Position numbers and translations under genes: made by a program. The notes beneath the pieces were generated by a model. That model worked only from the letters and a program-made list of their open reading frames with translations. It was not told the origin of the DNA and did no database searches. A stretch of 64,000 bases of DNA from Thermocatellispora tengchongensis (lineage in GTDB: Bacteria > Actinomycetota > Actinomycetes > Streptosporangiales > Streptosporangiaceae). The stretch lies in the NCBI RefSeq assembly GCF_014202315.1, contig NZ_JACHGN010000009.1:371331-435330 (forward strand), in the 5' to 3' direction. Of this stretch, positions 1-7,594 are shown one piece after another (the stretch's first letter is position 1; each line of letters begins with the position of its first letter).

Positions 1-225
1 TTCCTCGCCGACCGGGTGCTGGTCATGCAGGCCAGGCCCGGCCGGATCGTGGAGGAGATCGCCGTGGACCTGCCCCGCCCGCGCACGCTGCGCATGCTCA
101 ACTCCGACGCCTTCGGTGAGCACGTCGCCGCCCTGCGCAGGCACTTCGAGAACGAGGAGGCCATGAGCGAGCCGGCCGGCGGCCACGGCGCCGTGCTCCC
201 GGTTCCGGCGAAGGAGGCGCCGTGA
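1..225 (+). CDS. ABC transporter ATPase, C-terminal end (nitrate/sulfonate/taurine type)
   Basis: This is the 3' end of an ABC ATPase; the window edge removes the Walker A, signature and Walker B parts. The visible frame opens with FLADRVLVMQARPGRIVEEI, the segment after the H-loop that is typical of SsuB/TauB/NrtD ATPases, where the protein ends with a PGRIV motif and DLPRPR. The last ~25 residues form an Ala/Pro/Gly-rich tail. Its TGA overlaps the GTG of the permease gene by 4 bp (GTGA), so the two are translationally coupled. The substrate-binding partner must lie to the left. Family assignment is good; the substrate cannot be told from this piece. Confidence 0.85.
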   Translation, partial: FLADRVLVMQARPGRIVEEIAVDLPRPRTLRMLNSDAFGEHVAALRRHFENEEAMSEPAGGHGAVLPVPAKEAP

Positions 226-1055
226 GCACCAGGCAGCTCGACAGGCCCGGACCGGCGGCGACGCGGGCCGTGCCGCCGGTCCCGCAATCGCGGCGCCGGT
301 TCCGGCCCGATCGCTGGCACGTCGCCGGCGTGGCCGTCTTCGCCGCGATCATCGCCGCCTGGCAACTGCTGTTCCCGCTGCTGGGCGTGAACGAGGCGCT
401 GGTGCCGCTGCCGTTCGACGTGGCCGAGGCGCTGTGGACCGGGCTGGCCTCCGGCGACTACCTGCCCGACATCTGGGAGACGCTGAAGGAGGTCCTGCTC
501 GGCTTCCTGCTCGGCGGCGTCGTCGGGATCGGCCTGGGCGCCGTCGTGGGCGAGTTCCGCGTGGTGGACCGCATCCTGTCCCCGTACGTCGTGGCGCTCC
601 AGGCCGTGCCCAAGGTGGCCGTCGCGCCGCTGTTCGCCGTGGTGCTGGGCTACGGCCTCACCTCCAAGCTGGTGCTCGTCGCCCTGATCACCTTCTTCCC
701 GGTGTTCGTGAACACCGTCTCCGGGCTGAAGGGCTCGCCGGAGGACCAGCTTGAGCTGATGCGGGTCTACGGGGCGGGCAGGTGGAAGACGTTCCGGCAC
801 GTCAAGGCGCGCAACGCGCTGGTGTTCGTGTTCGCCGGGCTGAACATCGGCGTCACCCTGAGCGTGATCGGCGCGGTCGTCGCGGAGTTCGTCGGCGCCC
901 AGCACGGCCTCGGGGCGGCCATCCTGCGGGACGGCTACCGGCTGGACTCCGCGCGGGTGTTCGCCTCCATCGTGCTGCTGTCGCTGCTGACCGGGCTGCT
1001 CAGCTCCCTCGTCCAGTTCATCGGCCGCAAGACGGTGTTCTGGGTCTCCCACTAG
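222..1055 (+). CDS. ABC transporter permease, SsuC/TauC family
   Basis: A 277-residue inner-membrane permease with a ~45-residue cytoplasmic N-terminus and about six membrane segments (first at residues ~40-57). The cytoplasmic EAA loop that contacts the ATPase is seen around residues 168-195 (ELMRVYGAGRWKTFRHV). This is the BPD_transp_1 fold used for sulfonates, taurine, nitrate and aromatic or pyrimidine-like compounds. It is coupled to the ATPase by a GTGA overlap. The last codons and stop are duplicated in tandem (see 1031-1082). With the VOC gene behind it and the ring-cleavage operon at 17678, it may import an aromatic substrate, which is inference. Confidence 0.9.
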   Translation: MSTRQLDRPGPAATRAVPPVPQSRRRFRPDRWHVAGVAVFAAIIAAWQLLFPLLGVNEALVPLPFDVAEALWTGLASGDYLPDIWETLKEVLLGFLLGGVVGIGLGAVVGEFRVVDRILSPYVVALQAVPKVAVAPLFAVVLGYGLTSKLVLVALITFFPVFVNTVSGLKGSPEDQLELMRVYGAGRWKTFRHVKARNALVFVFAGLNIGVTLSVIGAVVAEFVGAQHGLGAAILRDGYRLDSARVFASIVLLSLLTGLLSSLVQFIGRKTVFWVSH

Positions 1056-1082
1056 AGACCGTGTTCTGGGTCTCCCACTAGA
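1031..1082 (+). repeat. 26-bp tandem duplication across a stop codon
   Basis: Two head-to-tail copies of a 26-bp unit (1031-1056 and 1057-1082) differ at one position. The first copy encodes the permease C-terminus VFWVSH and its TAG. The second copy repeats the same bases in another frame (26 is not a multiple of 3), so it is untranslated spacer before the VOC gene. Confidence 0.95.
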
Positions 1083-1101
1083 AACTCTGGAAGTCAATCG
1101 C

Positions 1102-1779
1102 ATGTTGCACATCGACCACATCTCCCTGGGCGCGCAGAACGTCTACGAGGGCGCGTACCGGCTGTGCCAGGAGACCGGCTTCGGCCAGTACGAGGGCGGC
1201 TGGTTCCCGCACGCCGGGATCGCCAACCGCATCGTCCCGCTCGGCCGGGACCAGTACATCGAGGTGGAGGGGGTCGTGCACCCGCACGTCATCGCCTCCA
1301 ACCCGATCGCCAAGTGGTTCTACGACGAGTGCGCGGCCGGCGACGTGTTCCTCGGCTGGTGCCTGCGCGTGGACACCCGGGAGGAGCTGGAGGAGATCTC
1401 CCGGCGGCTGGACACCGAGATCGTCGACTTCGGGCTGCGGGTGCGCAAGGACGGCAGGATCACCGCGCCCGCGCGGGTGCCGGAGAGCGTGTGGTGCTGG
1501 CAGCGGGGCATCCCGAACGTGTTCCACTTCGAGGACATGGACGAGCACGCGGCCCGCCAGCCGTGCGACCCGCCGGGCGCGGTGACCCCGCAGGGGATCA
1601 CCTGGCTGGAGGTCGGCGGCACGGAGCGGGACCTGCGCGACTACCTGGGCGAGGAGATCCTCGCGCTCCCGCTCCGGTTCAACGGCGACCGCCCCGGCCT
1701 GTACGCCATGGGCGTGGCCACCCCGGACGGCGAGATCGAGATCCGCCGCACCGCCGTCTCGCGCTTCGCCGGCGACTGA
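1102..1779 (+). CDS. VOC-fold protein (glyoxalase-like domain)
   Basis: A 225-residue protein starting MLHIDHISLGAQNVYEGAYR, the first strand and helix of the vicinal-oxygen-chelate fold as seen in Glyoxalase_3-like proteins. Such proteins are metal-dependent dioxygenases, lyases or binding proteins; no specific activity is shown here. His5 and a later acidic residue in the strand GEIEIRR would be candidate metal ligands. It follows the ABC permease by 46 bp and probably shares its transcript, which suggests a role in handling the imported compound. A strong hairpin lies directly behind it. Start at ATG 1102; only a weak ribosome site (GGAAG) is visible. Confidence 0.75.
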   Translation: MLHIDHISLGAQNVYEGAYRLCQETGFGQYEGGWFPHAGIANRIVPLGRDQYIEVEGVVHPHVIASNPIAKWFYDECAAGDVFLGWCLRVDTREELEEISRRLDTEIVDFGLRVRKDGRITAPARVPESVWCWQRGIPNVFHFEDMDEHAARQPCDPPGAVTPQGITWLEVGGTERDLRDYLGEEILALPLRFNGDRPGLYAMGVATPDGEIEIRRTAVSRFAGD

Positions 1780-1786
1780 CCCCGCC

Positions 1787-1811
1787 GGGCCGGTGCGGCA
1801 CGCACCGGCCC
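1787..1811. terminator. bidirectional terminator hairpin
   Basis: A perfect 10-bp GC stem (1787-1796 with 1802-1811) with a 5-nt loop sits between the convergent VOC gene and the pterin dehydratase-like gene. It has no U-tract, as is common in actinomycetes. Confidence 0.75.
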
Positions 1812-1817
1812 GCACGG

Positions 1818-2120
1818 TCAGCCCCGGTCGCGGGCCCCGCCGCTGACCACCTGGTCGATGTGCGCGGCCAGCTCGACGTCCTTGGGCGTCACCCCGCCCG
1901 CCTCGCCGGTGCTGACCCGGAAGCGGATGCCGTAGTCGGTGCGCTCCACCTCGGGCCGGTGCCCGATCAGGTCGCCCTCGTTCAGCACCGCCTCGCGCAT
2001 CCAGCGGTAGCTGTCGGGGGTGATCGGGATGTCGCGGAGCAGGGCGTCTCCCTCGCGGTACCAGCCCTCCAGGGCCACCAGGGCGGTGTCGATCTCCTCG
2101 TCGGTCAGGCGCTCGGTCAT
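1818..2120 (-). CDS. pterin-4a-carbinolamine dehydratase-like protein
   Basis: A 100-residue protein of the PCD/DCoH fold: LTDEEIDTAL at the N-terminus, then YRWMREAV, HRPEV, YGIRFRVST and VTPKDVELAAHID, which follow the family pattern in order. True PCDs carry HHP and a third His in a THxxGG segment. Here the sequence reads H-R-P and S-T-G-E-A-G-G, so two of the three catalytic histidines are replaced. It may be a non-catalytic relative, and PCD-like proteins of this kind are common in actinomycetes. It lies 117 bp downstream of the FecE-like gene on the same strand, so it could be read through from the YcaO operon. An SD-like AGGAGGAAT precedes the ATG. Confidence 0.7.
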   Translation of the reverse strand: MTERLTDEEIDTALVALEGWYREGDALLRDIPITPDSYRWMREAVLNEGDLIGHRPEVERTDYGIRFRVSTGEAGGVTPKDVELAAHIDQVVSGGARDRG

Positions 2121-2237
2121 GATTCCTCCTGGGCTCTCGCTGACCGCCTACCACTCCAGCGGGCCGTCACACGTGCGATCCGGCCCCGCCGGGCCAGGTC
2201 CGGCACCCGCCCGGCCGGCTCGACGCAGAGGGCCCGG

Positions 2238-3014
2238 TCACAGCGGCGGGCTAGCGGCAGGGGCCCGGCCGAGCGGCAGGAACAGCCGGGGCAGGCCGTC
2301 GGCGCCGGGGGCGACCTCGGCGTGCACCTGGTAGACCTCGCGCAGCAGCTTCTCGGTGACCACCTCGGCGGCCGAGCCGTCGGCGACCACGCGTCCGGCG
2401 TCGAGCACCACGAGCCGGTCGCAGGCCGCCGCGGCGAGCTGGAGGTCGTGCAGGGTCACCACCACGGTGACGCCCAGTGTGCGGATCAGCCGCAGCAGCT
2501 CGACCTGGTGGCGCAGGTCGAGATGGTTGGTCGGCTCGTCCAGGACCAGCAGCCGGGGCCGCTGCACCAGCGCGCGGGCGAGCTGGACGCGCTGCCGCTC
2601 CCCGCCCGACAGCGTCGCGACCGGACGGCGGGCCAGCGCGGCCACGTCGCACCGCTCCATCGTCTCGGCGATCAGGGCGACCTCGGCGGCCGACAGCCGG
2701 CCCAGCGCGCCGAGGTGCGGGATGCGGCCCAGCGCGACGACGTGCTCGACCGTCTCGTCCAGGTCGGCGGGCGTGTCCTGGGCGACGACCGCGACCTGCC
2801 GCGCCACCTCGCGGGCCGGGGTCCGCCAGACGTCCGCGCCGTCCAGCAGCACCCGGCCGTCGTCGGGGCGGATGCGGCGGTAGACGCAGCGCAGCAGGCT
2901 GGACTTGCCGCTGCCGTTCGGCCCGATCAGCCCGACGACCTCGCCGGGCAGGGCGGTGAGGCTCACCCCGCGCAGCACGCCCAGCCAGGAAACGTTCTCG
3001 ACCTCCAGTTTCAC
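2238..3014 (-). CDS. iron/metallophore-type ABC transporter ATPase (FecE/BtuD family)
   Basis: A 258-residue ATPase with Walker A GPNGSGKSS (residues ~32-40), signature LSGGERQRVQLARAL, Walker B LLVLDEPTNHLD and a switch His in VTLHDLQ. This order and length are typical of FecE/FhuC/BtuD ATPases for siderophores, heme or cobalamin. The start is GTG 3014, whose GTGA overlaps the permease stop; a longer upstream frame is only the shadow of the permease. It is the last gene of the tightly overlapping YcaO operon, so uptake is probably tied to the product of that operon. Confidence 0.92.
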   Translation of the reverse strand: MKLEVENVSWLGVLRGVSLTALPGEVVGLIGPNGSGKSSLLRCVYRRIRPDDGRVLLDGADVWRTPAREVARQVAVVAQDTPADLDETVEHVVALGRIPHLGALGRLSAAEVALIAETMERCDVAALARRPVATLSGGERQRVQLARALVQRPRLLVLDEPTNHLDLRHQVELLRLIRTLGVTVVVTLHDLQLAAAACDRLVVLDAGRVVADGSAAEVVTEKLLREVYQVHAEVAPGADGLPRLFLPLGRAPAASPPL

Positions 3015-4225
3015 GGCAACCCCCTCCGGCCGTCGCGGACGAGCAGCATGAGGAAGAACGGCGAGCCGAGCACCGCCGTGATCACCCCGATCGGGATCTC
3101 GTCGGGCCGGTTCAGCATCCGGGCCCCCACATCGACCCAGACCAGCAGCAGCGCCCCGGTCAGCGCGCTCAGCGGGATCAGCCGCCGGTTGTCGCCGCCC
3201 GCCACCAGCCGTACGGCGTGCGGCACCATCAGCGCCACGAAGCCGATCCCGCCGCTCACCGCGACCACCGTGCCGATGACCAGGGCGGACACCACGATCA
3301 TGCGCAGGCGCAGCCGGTTCACCTCCACGCCCAGGCTGGTCGCGCCCTCGTCGCCGAGCACCAGCGCGTTGAGCCGGCTCGCTCGGGTGATCGCCCAGGC
3401 CGCGGCGGCGAGCACGACGAGCGCGGGTATGCCGACGTCGCGCCACTGGGTGCCGGACAGGCCGCCGAGGGTCCAGAACAGCGCCGAGCGCACCTCCTTC
3501 TCCGGGGTGGTGAGCACGATGTAGCTGGTGACGGCCTCGGTGAGCGCGGCCACCGCCACGCCGGCCAGGATCAGCCGGCCGGGCGCGAGGTGGCCGCCGC
3601 TCCGCGACAGCCCGAGCACCAGCGCGAAGGCGGCCATCGCGCCGAGGAACGCCGACAGCGGCAGCGACAACGCGCCGAACGGGTACACCCCGGCCAGCAT
3701 CACCAGCACCGCGCCCAGCGACGCCCCCGAGCTGGCCCCGATGATGTACGGATCGGCCAGCGGGTTGCGCAGCACCGCCTGGAGGATCGCGCCCACGGTC
3801 GCCAGCCCGGCCCCCACCACCGCGCCGAGCAGCACCCGGGGCAGCCGGATGTCCAGCACGATCACCTGCCGTGGGCCGGCGGGCGCGCCCGCGCCCGCCT
3901 CCAGCAGGATGCGGGCCACGTCCGGGAACGGGATGGCCACGGGCCCCAGGCCGACGGCCGCGATCAGCGAGACCCCGAGCAACGCCGTCAGCGCGACCAG
4001 CGCCCCGGCGAAGGCGGACCGCCCGCCCGGCTTCCCTGTGCCGATTCGGCCGCTCCGGTCGATCCGGCCGCTCCGGCCGCTTCGTCTCACCGCGCCGATC
4101 CGGCCGCCCGCCTTCACCGGGCCGATCCCCGCGTCCGGCTCCACCGCGCCGCTCCGGCCGTCGCGCCGCACCGTGCCGATCCGGCGGCCCTGCCTCACCG
4201 CGCCGATCCGGCGGCTCTGTCTCAC
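3011..4225 (-). CDS. FecCD-family ABC permease with repetitive N-terminal extension
   Basis: From about residue 66 this is a normal FecCD permease of ~340 residues: PRVLLGAVVGAGLATVGAIL, then NPLADPYIIGASSGA, and GGIGFVALMVPHAVR near the C-terminus, all family hallmarks. It would form the membrane channel for a siderophore, heme or cobalamin complex. The N-terminal ~60 residues are built from a 9-residue repeat of the RIGAVRxxR type, encoded by a 27-bp minisatellite (4075-4236), and are absent from ordinary family members. Start GTG 4225 overlaps the binding-protein stop (GTGA), but several repeat units contain another in-frame GTG, so the true start may be further in. Confidence 0.85.
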   Translation of the reverse strand: MRQSRRIGAVRQGRRIGTVRRDGRSGAVEPDAGIGPVKAGGRIGAVRRSGRSGRIDRSGRIGTGKPGGRSAFAGALVALTALLGVSLIAAVGLGPVAIPFPDVARILLEAGAGAPAGPRQVIVLDIRLPRVLLGAVVGAGLATVGAILQAVLRNPLADPYIIGASSGASLGAVLVMLAGVYPFGALSLPLSAFLGAMAAFALVLGLSRSGGHLAPGRLILAGVAVAALTEAVTSYIVLTTPEKEVRSALFWTLGGLSGTQWRDVGIPALVVLAAAAWAITRASRLNALVLGDEGATSLGVEVNRLRLRMIVVSALVIGTVVAVSGGIGFVALMVPHAVRLVAGGDNRRLIPLSALTGALLLVWVDVGARMLNRPDEIPIGVITAVLGSPFFLMLLVRDGRRGLP

Positions 4226-4236
4226 CGCGCCAATCC
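4075..4236 (-). repeat. 27-bp x 6 minisatellite across a stop/start junction
   Basis: Read on the minus strand, six imperfect 27-bp units run from 4236 to 4075, each starting GGATCGGCGCGGTG or a close variant, followed by partial 9-bp units down to about 4045. The first unit holds the last codons and TGA of the binding-protein gene and the GTG of the permease. The following units repeat that GCGGTGAG context in the permease frame. Confidence 0.9.
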
Positions 4237-5202
4237 GGCGACTAGGGTCTCCAGCGCGCGCCCGCTGCGCAGGCCGGGCTGGGTGTCGTTGACCGGGATG
4301 ACGATGAACCGCTTCTCCTTGATCGCGGTGACGTCCTTGATCGGCTCGTACGACGTCAGGAACTCGATCGCCTTGTCCGCCGGCTCGAACGCCTGGTCCT
4401 CGACGACGATGGCGTCGGGGTCGCGCTTGACCAGCTCCTCCCAGGAGATCTGGGAGTAGGAGGTCACCTCGGGGAAGACGTTCTCGCCCCCCGCGCGCCG
4501 GATGAGGTCGTCGATCAGCCCGTTGGACCCGGCCGTGCTCGGCTTCTCCAGCCCGCCCGCGTAGTCGAACACCTTGGGCGTGCCCGCGACCGGGCGCACC
4601 GCCTCCACCTGCGCCTTCAGCTTCGCCACCAGCTCCTCGGCCTTGGCCTGCGCCCCCAGGACGCGGCCCAGCTCGCGGATGTCGGTGTAGGTGTCCTCGA
4701 CCTTGGCCTTGCGCCCGGGGCAGTTGCCGGACAGCAGGTAGGAGTTCACGCCCTCCTTGCGCAGTTGCTCCCGGTCGCCGAGCGCCTTGGGGCCGTAGTC
4801 GTCGTTGTAGCCGCTGACCACGAAGTCGGGGTCGGCGGCGAACACCGTCTCCTTGGACGGGGGCGGGAACGCCGACTTGGCGATGATCGGCACACCCTCG
4901 ATCGAGGCCGCGACCTCGGGCAGCAGCTCGCCGGGCGCGACGGTGCCCACCAGCCGGTCGCGGGCGCCGAGCGCGAGCACGATCTCGGTGGCGATGGTGC
5001 TGGAGGTCACGATGCGCTGCGGCGGCGTGTCGAAGCGGTACGTCGCGCCGCAGTTGGTCACCTCGACCGGCGCGCTGGACGCCGGGGCCTGCGCGGCGAC
5101 GGCGGAACCGCCGGTGCCCTGGCCGCACGCGGTGGCGGCGAGCAGCGCCACGGCGCCGAGCAGCAGGGGCACGGCGCGGCGCGGGGCGGCGGAAATGGTC
5201 AC
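4222..5202 (-). CDS. substrate-binding lipoprotein, FecB/BtuF family
   Basis: A 326-residue extracytoplasmic binding protein. Residues 1-26 form a lipoprotein signal ending LLAATAC, so Cys26 is the likely lipid anchor. The rest follows the TroA/PBP2 fold of siderophore and cobalamin binders: NCGATYRFDTPPQRIVTSS, then LGARDRLVG, and ISWEELVKRDPDAIVVED. It starts at GTG 5202, overlapping the TfuA stop (GTGA), with GGAG ~8 nt upstream. Its place directly behind tfuA in one overlapping operon is unusual and suggests that it captures the modified peptide or its metal complex. That link is inference; the fold is clear. Confidence 0.92.
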   Translation of the reverse strand: MTISAAPRRAVPLLLGAVALLAATACGQGTGGSAVAAQAPASSAPVEVTNCGATYRFDTPPQRIVTSSTIATEIVLALGARDRLVGTVAPGELLPEVAASIEGVPIIAKSAFPPPSKETVFAADPDFVVSGYNDDYGPKALGDREQLRKEGVNSYLLSGNCPGRKAKVEDTYTDIRELGRVLGAQAKAEELVAKLKAQVEAVRPVAGTPKVFDYAGGLEKPSTAGSNGLIDDLIRRAGGENVFPEVTSYSQISWEELVKRDPDAIVVEDQAFEPADKAIEFLTSYEPIKDVTAIKEKRFIVIPVNDTQPGLRSGRALETLVAGLAR

Positions 5203-6254
5203 GGATCTGCTCCTTCTCCTGGGTACTGCTCAAGGTGCTCGGCGTACTGGCCGCGGATGCGCAGGACGTCGAGGATCGCGCCGGGCAGGCCGGGCTCGGC
5301 CTCGGCGCACGCCGCCACCAGCGCGGCCTGGTCGGCGGCCAGTTCGCCGAGGCGCAGGTCGTCCAGGTCCGCCAGGTCGGCGGCGGGCACATGGGACCGC
5401 ACCCGGGCCACCCACTCCGCGAGCGCGGGGCCCGACGGGCGCGGGTAGTGCCTGGCGGCGAGCAGGCGCAGCGTCGCCGCCCGCTCCAGGTCGGGGTAGG
5501 AGCCGTCGCGGCGCAGCCCGTCGAACAGGGCGGCCAGCCGGCCGGGCGGCAGGTCCGGGGCGCCCGGCGCCGGGCGGGCGGCCCGCCACTGCTCGGTCTG
5601 CTCCAGGTGCCAGGTGACCGGGGGCGGCTCCGGCCGGGTCAGGGCCAGCCGCAGCAGCTCCCTGGCGTCGTCGGCCTTGACCCCGCGTCCCTGCCCGGGA
5701 CCGCGCCCCTCCAGGGCGGGCGCCTCGCGGACGAGCGCCGGCCAGCGCCGGTCGGGGTAGTGCAGCCGCTTGGCCGCGGCGGTCAGCGCGGCGCGCTGCT
5801 CCTGCGAGATCAGCCCTTCGGCCGCGGCGGCGGCGAGCGCGGCGCGGATGTCCACCATGGCCGCCGACACGGGACGGTAGCCGTCCTCGGGCCCCAGGTG
5901 CGCGACCGCGACCTCGTCGTCGTCCACCAGCTCGCCGGACACGGCGGCGGCGTACACCGCGCCCACCCCGGCCATCCCGTACGGCACCAGCTCGGCGGCG
6001 CGCAGCGCGCCCATGCTGGCCGCCCCGCCCACCCAGATCCCCTCCGACAGCGCCCACAGGATCTCCTTGTGCCAGACGGCCGGGACCCGCTCGTACACGC
6101 CGTCCACGATCGCGATCCACCCCGGGCGCCGGGACGGGGGCAGCGCCACCAGCCGGGCCACGTCGCCCTGCGCCACCGGCGGGAGCGCCCGCACGCCGTC
6201 GGGGATCTCGGCGCGGGGGAGCGTCGGCCCGACGAACGCCACGATCTCAGCCAT
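5199..6254 (-). CDS. tfuA: TfuA-like protein (thioamidation partner of YcaO)
   Basis: A 351-residue TfuA-domain protein. The N-terminus VAFVGPTLPRAEI and the block GIWVGGAASMGALRAAEL at residues ~90-110 are hallmarks of TfuA (PF07812). TfuA proteins act with a YcaO enzyme to install thioamide bonds in peptides, as in thioviridamide-type RiPPs and methyl-coenzyme M reductase, and are thought to deliver or release sulfur. The adjacent upstream YcaO gene (8-bp overlap) is the expected partner. The C-terminal ~150 residues are Ala/Arg/Leu-rich and less recognisable. The call is firm at domain level; thioamidation of this precursor is inferred from the pair. Confidence 0.9.
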   Translation of the reverse strand: MAEIVAFVGPTLPRAEIPDGVRALPPVAQGDVARLVALPPSRRPGWIAIVDGVYERVPAVWHKEILWALSEGIWVGGAASMGALRAAELVPYGMAGVGAVYAAAVSGELVDDDEVAVAHLGPEDGYRPVSAAMVDIRAALAAAAAEGLISQEQRAALTAAAKRLHYPDRRWPALVREAPALEGRGPGQGRGVKADDARELLRLALTRPEPPPVTWHLEQTEQWRAARPAPGAPDLPPGRLAALFDGLRRDGSYPDLERAATLRLLAARHYPRPSGPALAEWVARVRSHVPAADLADLDDLRLGELAADQAALVAACAEAEPGLPGAILDVLRIRGQYAEHLEQYPGEGADP

Positions 6255-7587
6255 CGCCGTCTCCCTTGTCTGCGCCGTCTCCCTCGTCGGCGCCGTCCGC
6301 TTCGGCCAGCAGGCGGGCGGCGCGGGGGCCGGGCAGCACCGGGGCCCCGGTCAGCGCGCCCGCGCCCTCCAGCCCGGGGACCAGCACCTTGACCACGGGA
6401 ATCCCGAGGCCGGGCCGGGTGAGGTCCACCGCGGCGACCTCGGGCAGCCCGGCCGCGGCCAGCCGGTCCAGCAGCCAGGCGAGCACGTCGCCGAGGGTCT
6501 CCGGGCCGGGCGGGCAGGCTCGGCCGGACCGCCACGGCCGCGCGTACGCCTGCGTGGCGCGCAGCGCGTCGCGCAGTTCCACGGCCGCCTCCACGTCCGC
6601 GACCCGGTCGTACTCGTCCCGGGTCACGTCGTCGCGGCTGCCGGAGATGCCGATCAGCCGGCTCTGCGCCGCCTCCGCCAGCGCCCGGACCAGCGCGTGC
6701 CCAGGGTCGGGATGGCAGCCGAGCCCGCCGGCGGGCGGCAGCGGCCGGAACGGGTCGGGCTCGGCCTCCACGATCTGGCACAGCACGGCCGGCACGCCCA
6801 CGTCGGAGGTGATGTCGAACAGCGCGGCCTCCACGCCCGCGGCGGAGTAGCGCTCCAGCAGCTCCAGGGCGCCCGGGTGGTCCACGGTCGCGGCGTCGAT
6901 CCGGGTGGCCGCCTGATCCTCGGCCGGGAGCAGGTCCCACAGCGCGGCGGCGTCGCGTTCGATCAGCTCGCACAGGCCGTGCACCACGGCCTCGTCCGGA
7001 GTGTTGCCGCCGGCCAGGCCGTTGCTGTCGCGGCACAGCCCGAGCGGCACCATGCCGCGCGGCAGGGTGAAGTCCAGGCTCACCGCCTCGTACGGCACCG
7101 CCACCGGCGCCCCGTCGCCGACCCGCCACCCGGTCAGCCACAGCACCGGCGTGTGCTCGTCCACCGAGCCCTGCTCGGTGCGGGGGAGCAGCCACGGGGC
7201 CACGGCGGAGTCCAGCTCGGCGGCGCGGGCCAGCCGCAGCGGCGCGTCGATCCGCTCGGCGTGGGCGTGCTCGATCGCCTCCATGGCGGCCGAGACCATC
7301 GCGGCGGCCGTGGACGGGCCCTTGCCCTGGCTGACCGCGAGGCTGCGCGAGTTGGGCCGGTACGCGATCGCGACCGGGATGCCGATGGTGTCCAGGCCGG
7401 TGATGTCGGCGACCCGGGTGACGCCGAGCCGGGGCAGGAGCGGCCGTATCCTGCGCCAGGTCTCCTCCGGAGGGACGGGGCGGGCGATATCCGGCACGAC
7501 GCCCTGTCCCGGTATGACGCCCGGCATGGCGTCCGGCATGGCGTCCGGCACGACGCCCGGCATGGTGTCCGGCATGGCGTCACGCAT
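6247..7587 (-). CDS. YcaO-domain protein, TfuA partner (putative peptide thioamide synthetase)
   Basis: A 446-residue YcaO protein. ATP-binding elements are seen in SAAMEAIEHAHAER (~res 90-105) and GLCELIERDAAALWD (~res 205), with ARALAEAAQSRL further on. YcaOs activate a backbone amide by phosphorylation; with TfuA the usual outcome is a thioamide. The first ~35 residues are an MPDA/MPGV repeat encoded by a 12-bp minisatellite holding several in-frame ATGs, so the start is uncertain: ATG 7587 overlaps the previous stop by 8 bp, but a later ATG may be used. The C-terminus is an acidic GADEGDGADKGDG repeat. It lacks a PxPxP tail, fitting a TfuA-type rather than an azoline-type YcaO. Confidence 0.9.
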   Translation of the reverse strand: MRDAMPDTMPGVVPDAMPDAMPGVIPGQGVVPDIARPVPPEETWRRIRPLLPRLGVTRVADITGLDTIGIPVAIAYRPNSRSLAVSQGKGPSTAAAMVSAAMEAIEHAHAERIDAPLRLARAAELDSAVAPWLLPRTEQGSVDEHTPVLWLTGWRVGDGAPVAVPYEAVSLDFTLPRGMVPLGLCRDSNGLAGGNTPDEAVVHGLCELIERDAAALWDLLPAEDQAATRIDAATVDHPGALELLERYSAAGVEAALFDITSDVGVPAVLCQIVEAEPDPFRPLPPAGGLGCHPDPGHALVRALAEAAQSRLIGISGSRDDVTRDEYDRVADVEAAVELRDALRATQAYARPWRSGRACPPGPETLGDVLAWLLDRLAAAGLPEVAAVDLTRPGLGIPVVKVLVPGLEGAGALTGAPVLPGPRAARLLAEADGADEGDGADKGDGDG

Positions 7588-7594
7588 GGGGCAC
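7511..7594. repeat. 12-bp minisatellite at a YcaO gene junction
   Basis: About seven imperfect units of GGCATGGCGTCC (plus strand) span the stop of the upstream YcaO gene and the first ~25 codons of the TfuA-associated YcaO. On the minus strand they encode MPDA/MPGV tetrapeptides, and most units bring an in-frame ATG. Confidence 0.9.

Noticed and set aside
1164..3524. 786-codon plus-strand open frame covering the VOC gene and the antisense of the FecE/FecCD genes
   Set aside because: It is a high-GC shadow: low-complexity Arg/Pro/Gly protein, no motifs, and three well-supported genes occupy the same DNA. Many similar long antisense frames (e.g. 7001-9310, 8815-11277, 54825-57863) were dropped for the same reason.
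4075..4236. CRISPR-like array
   Set aside because: Units are contiguous and degenerate with no unique spacers, lie inside coding sequence, and no cas genes are near. The same holds for the array at 54580-54745.
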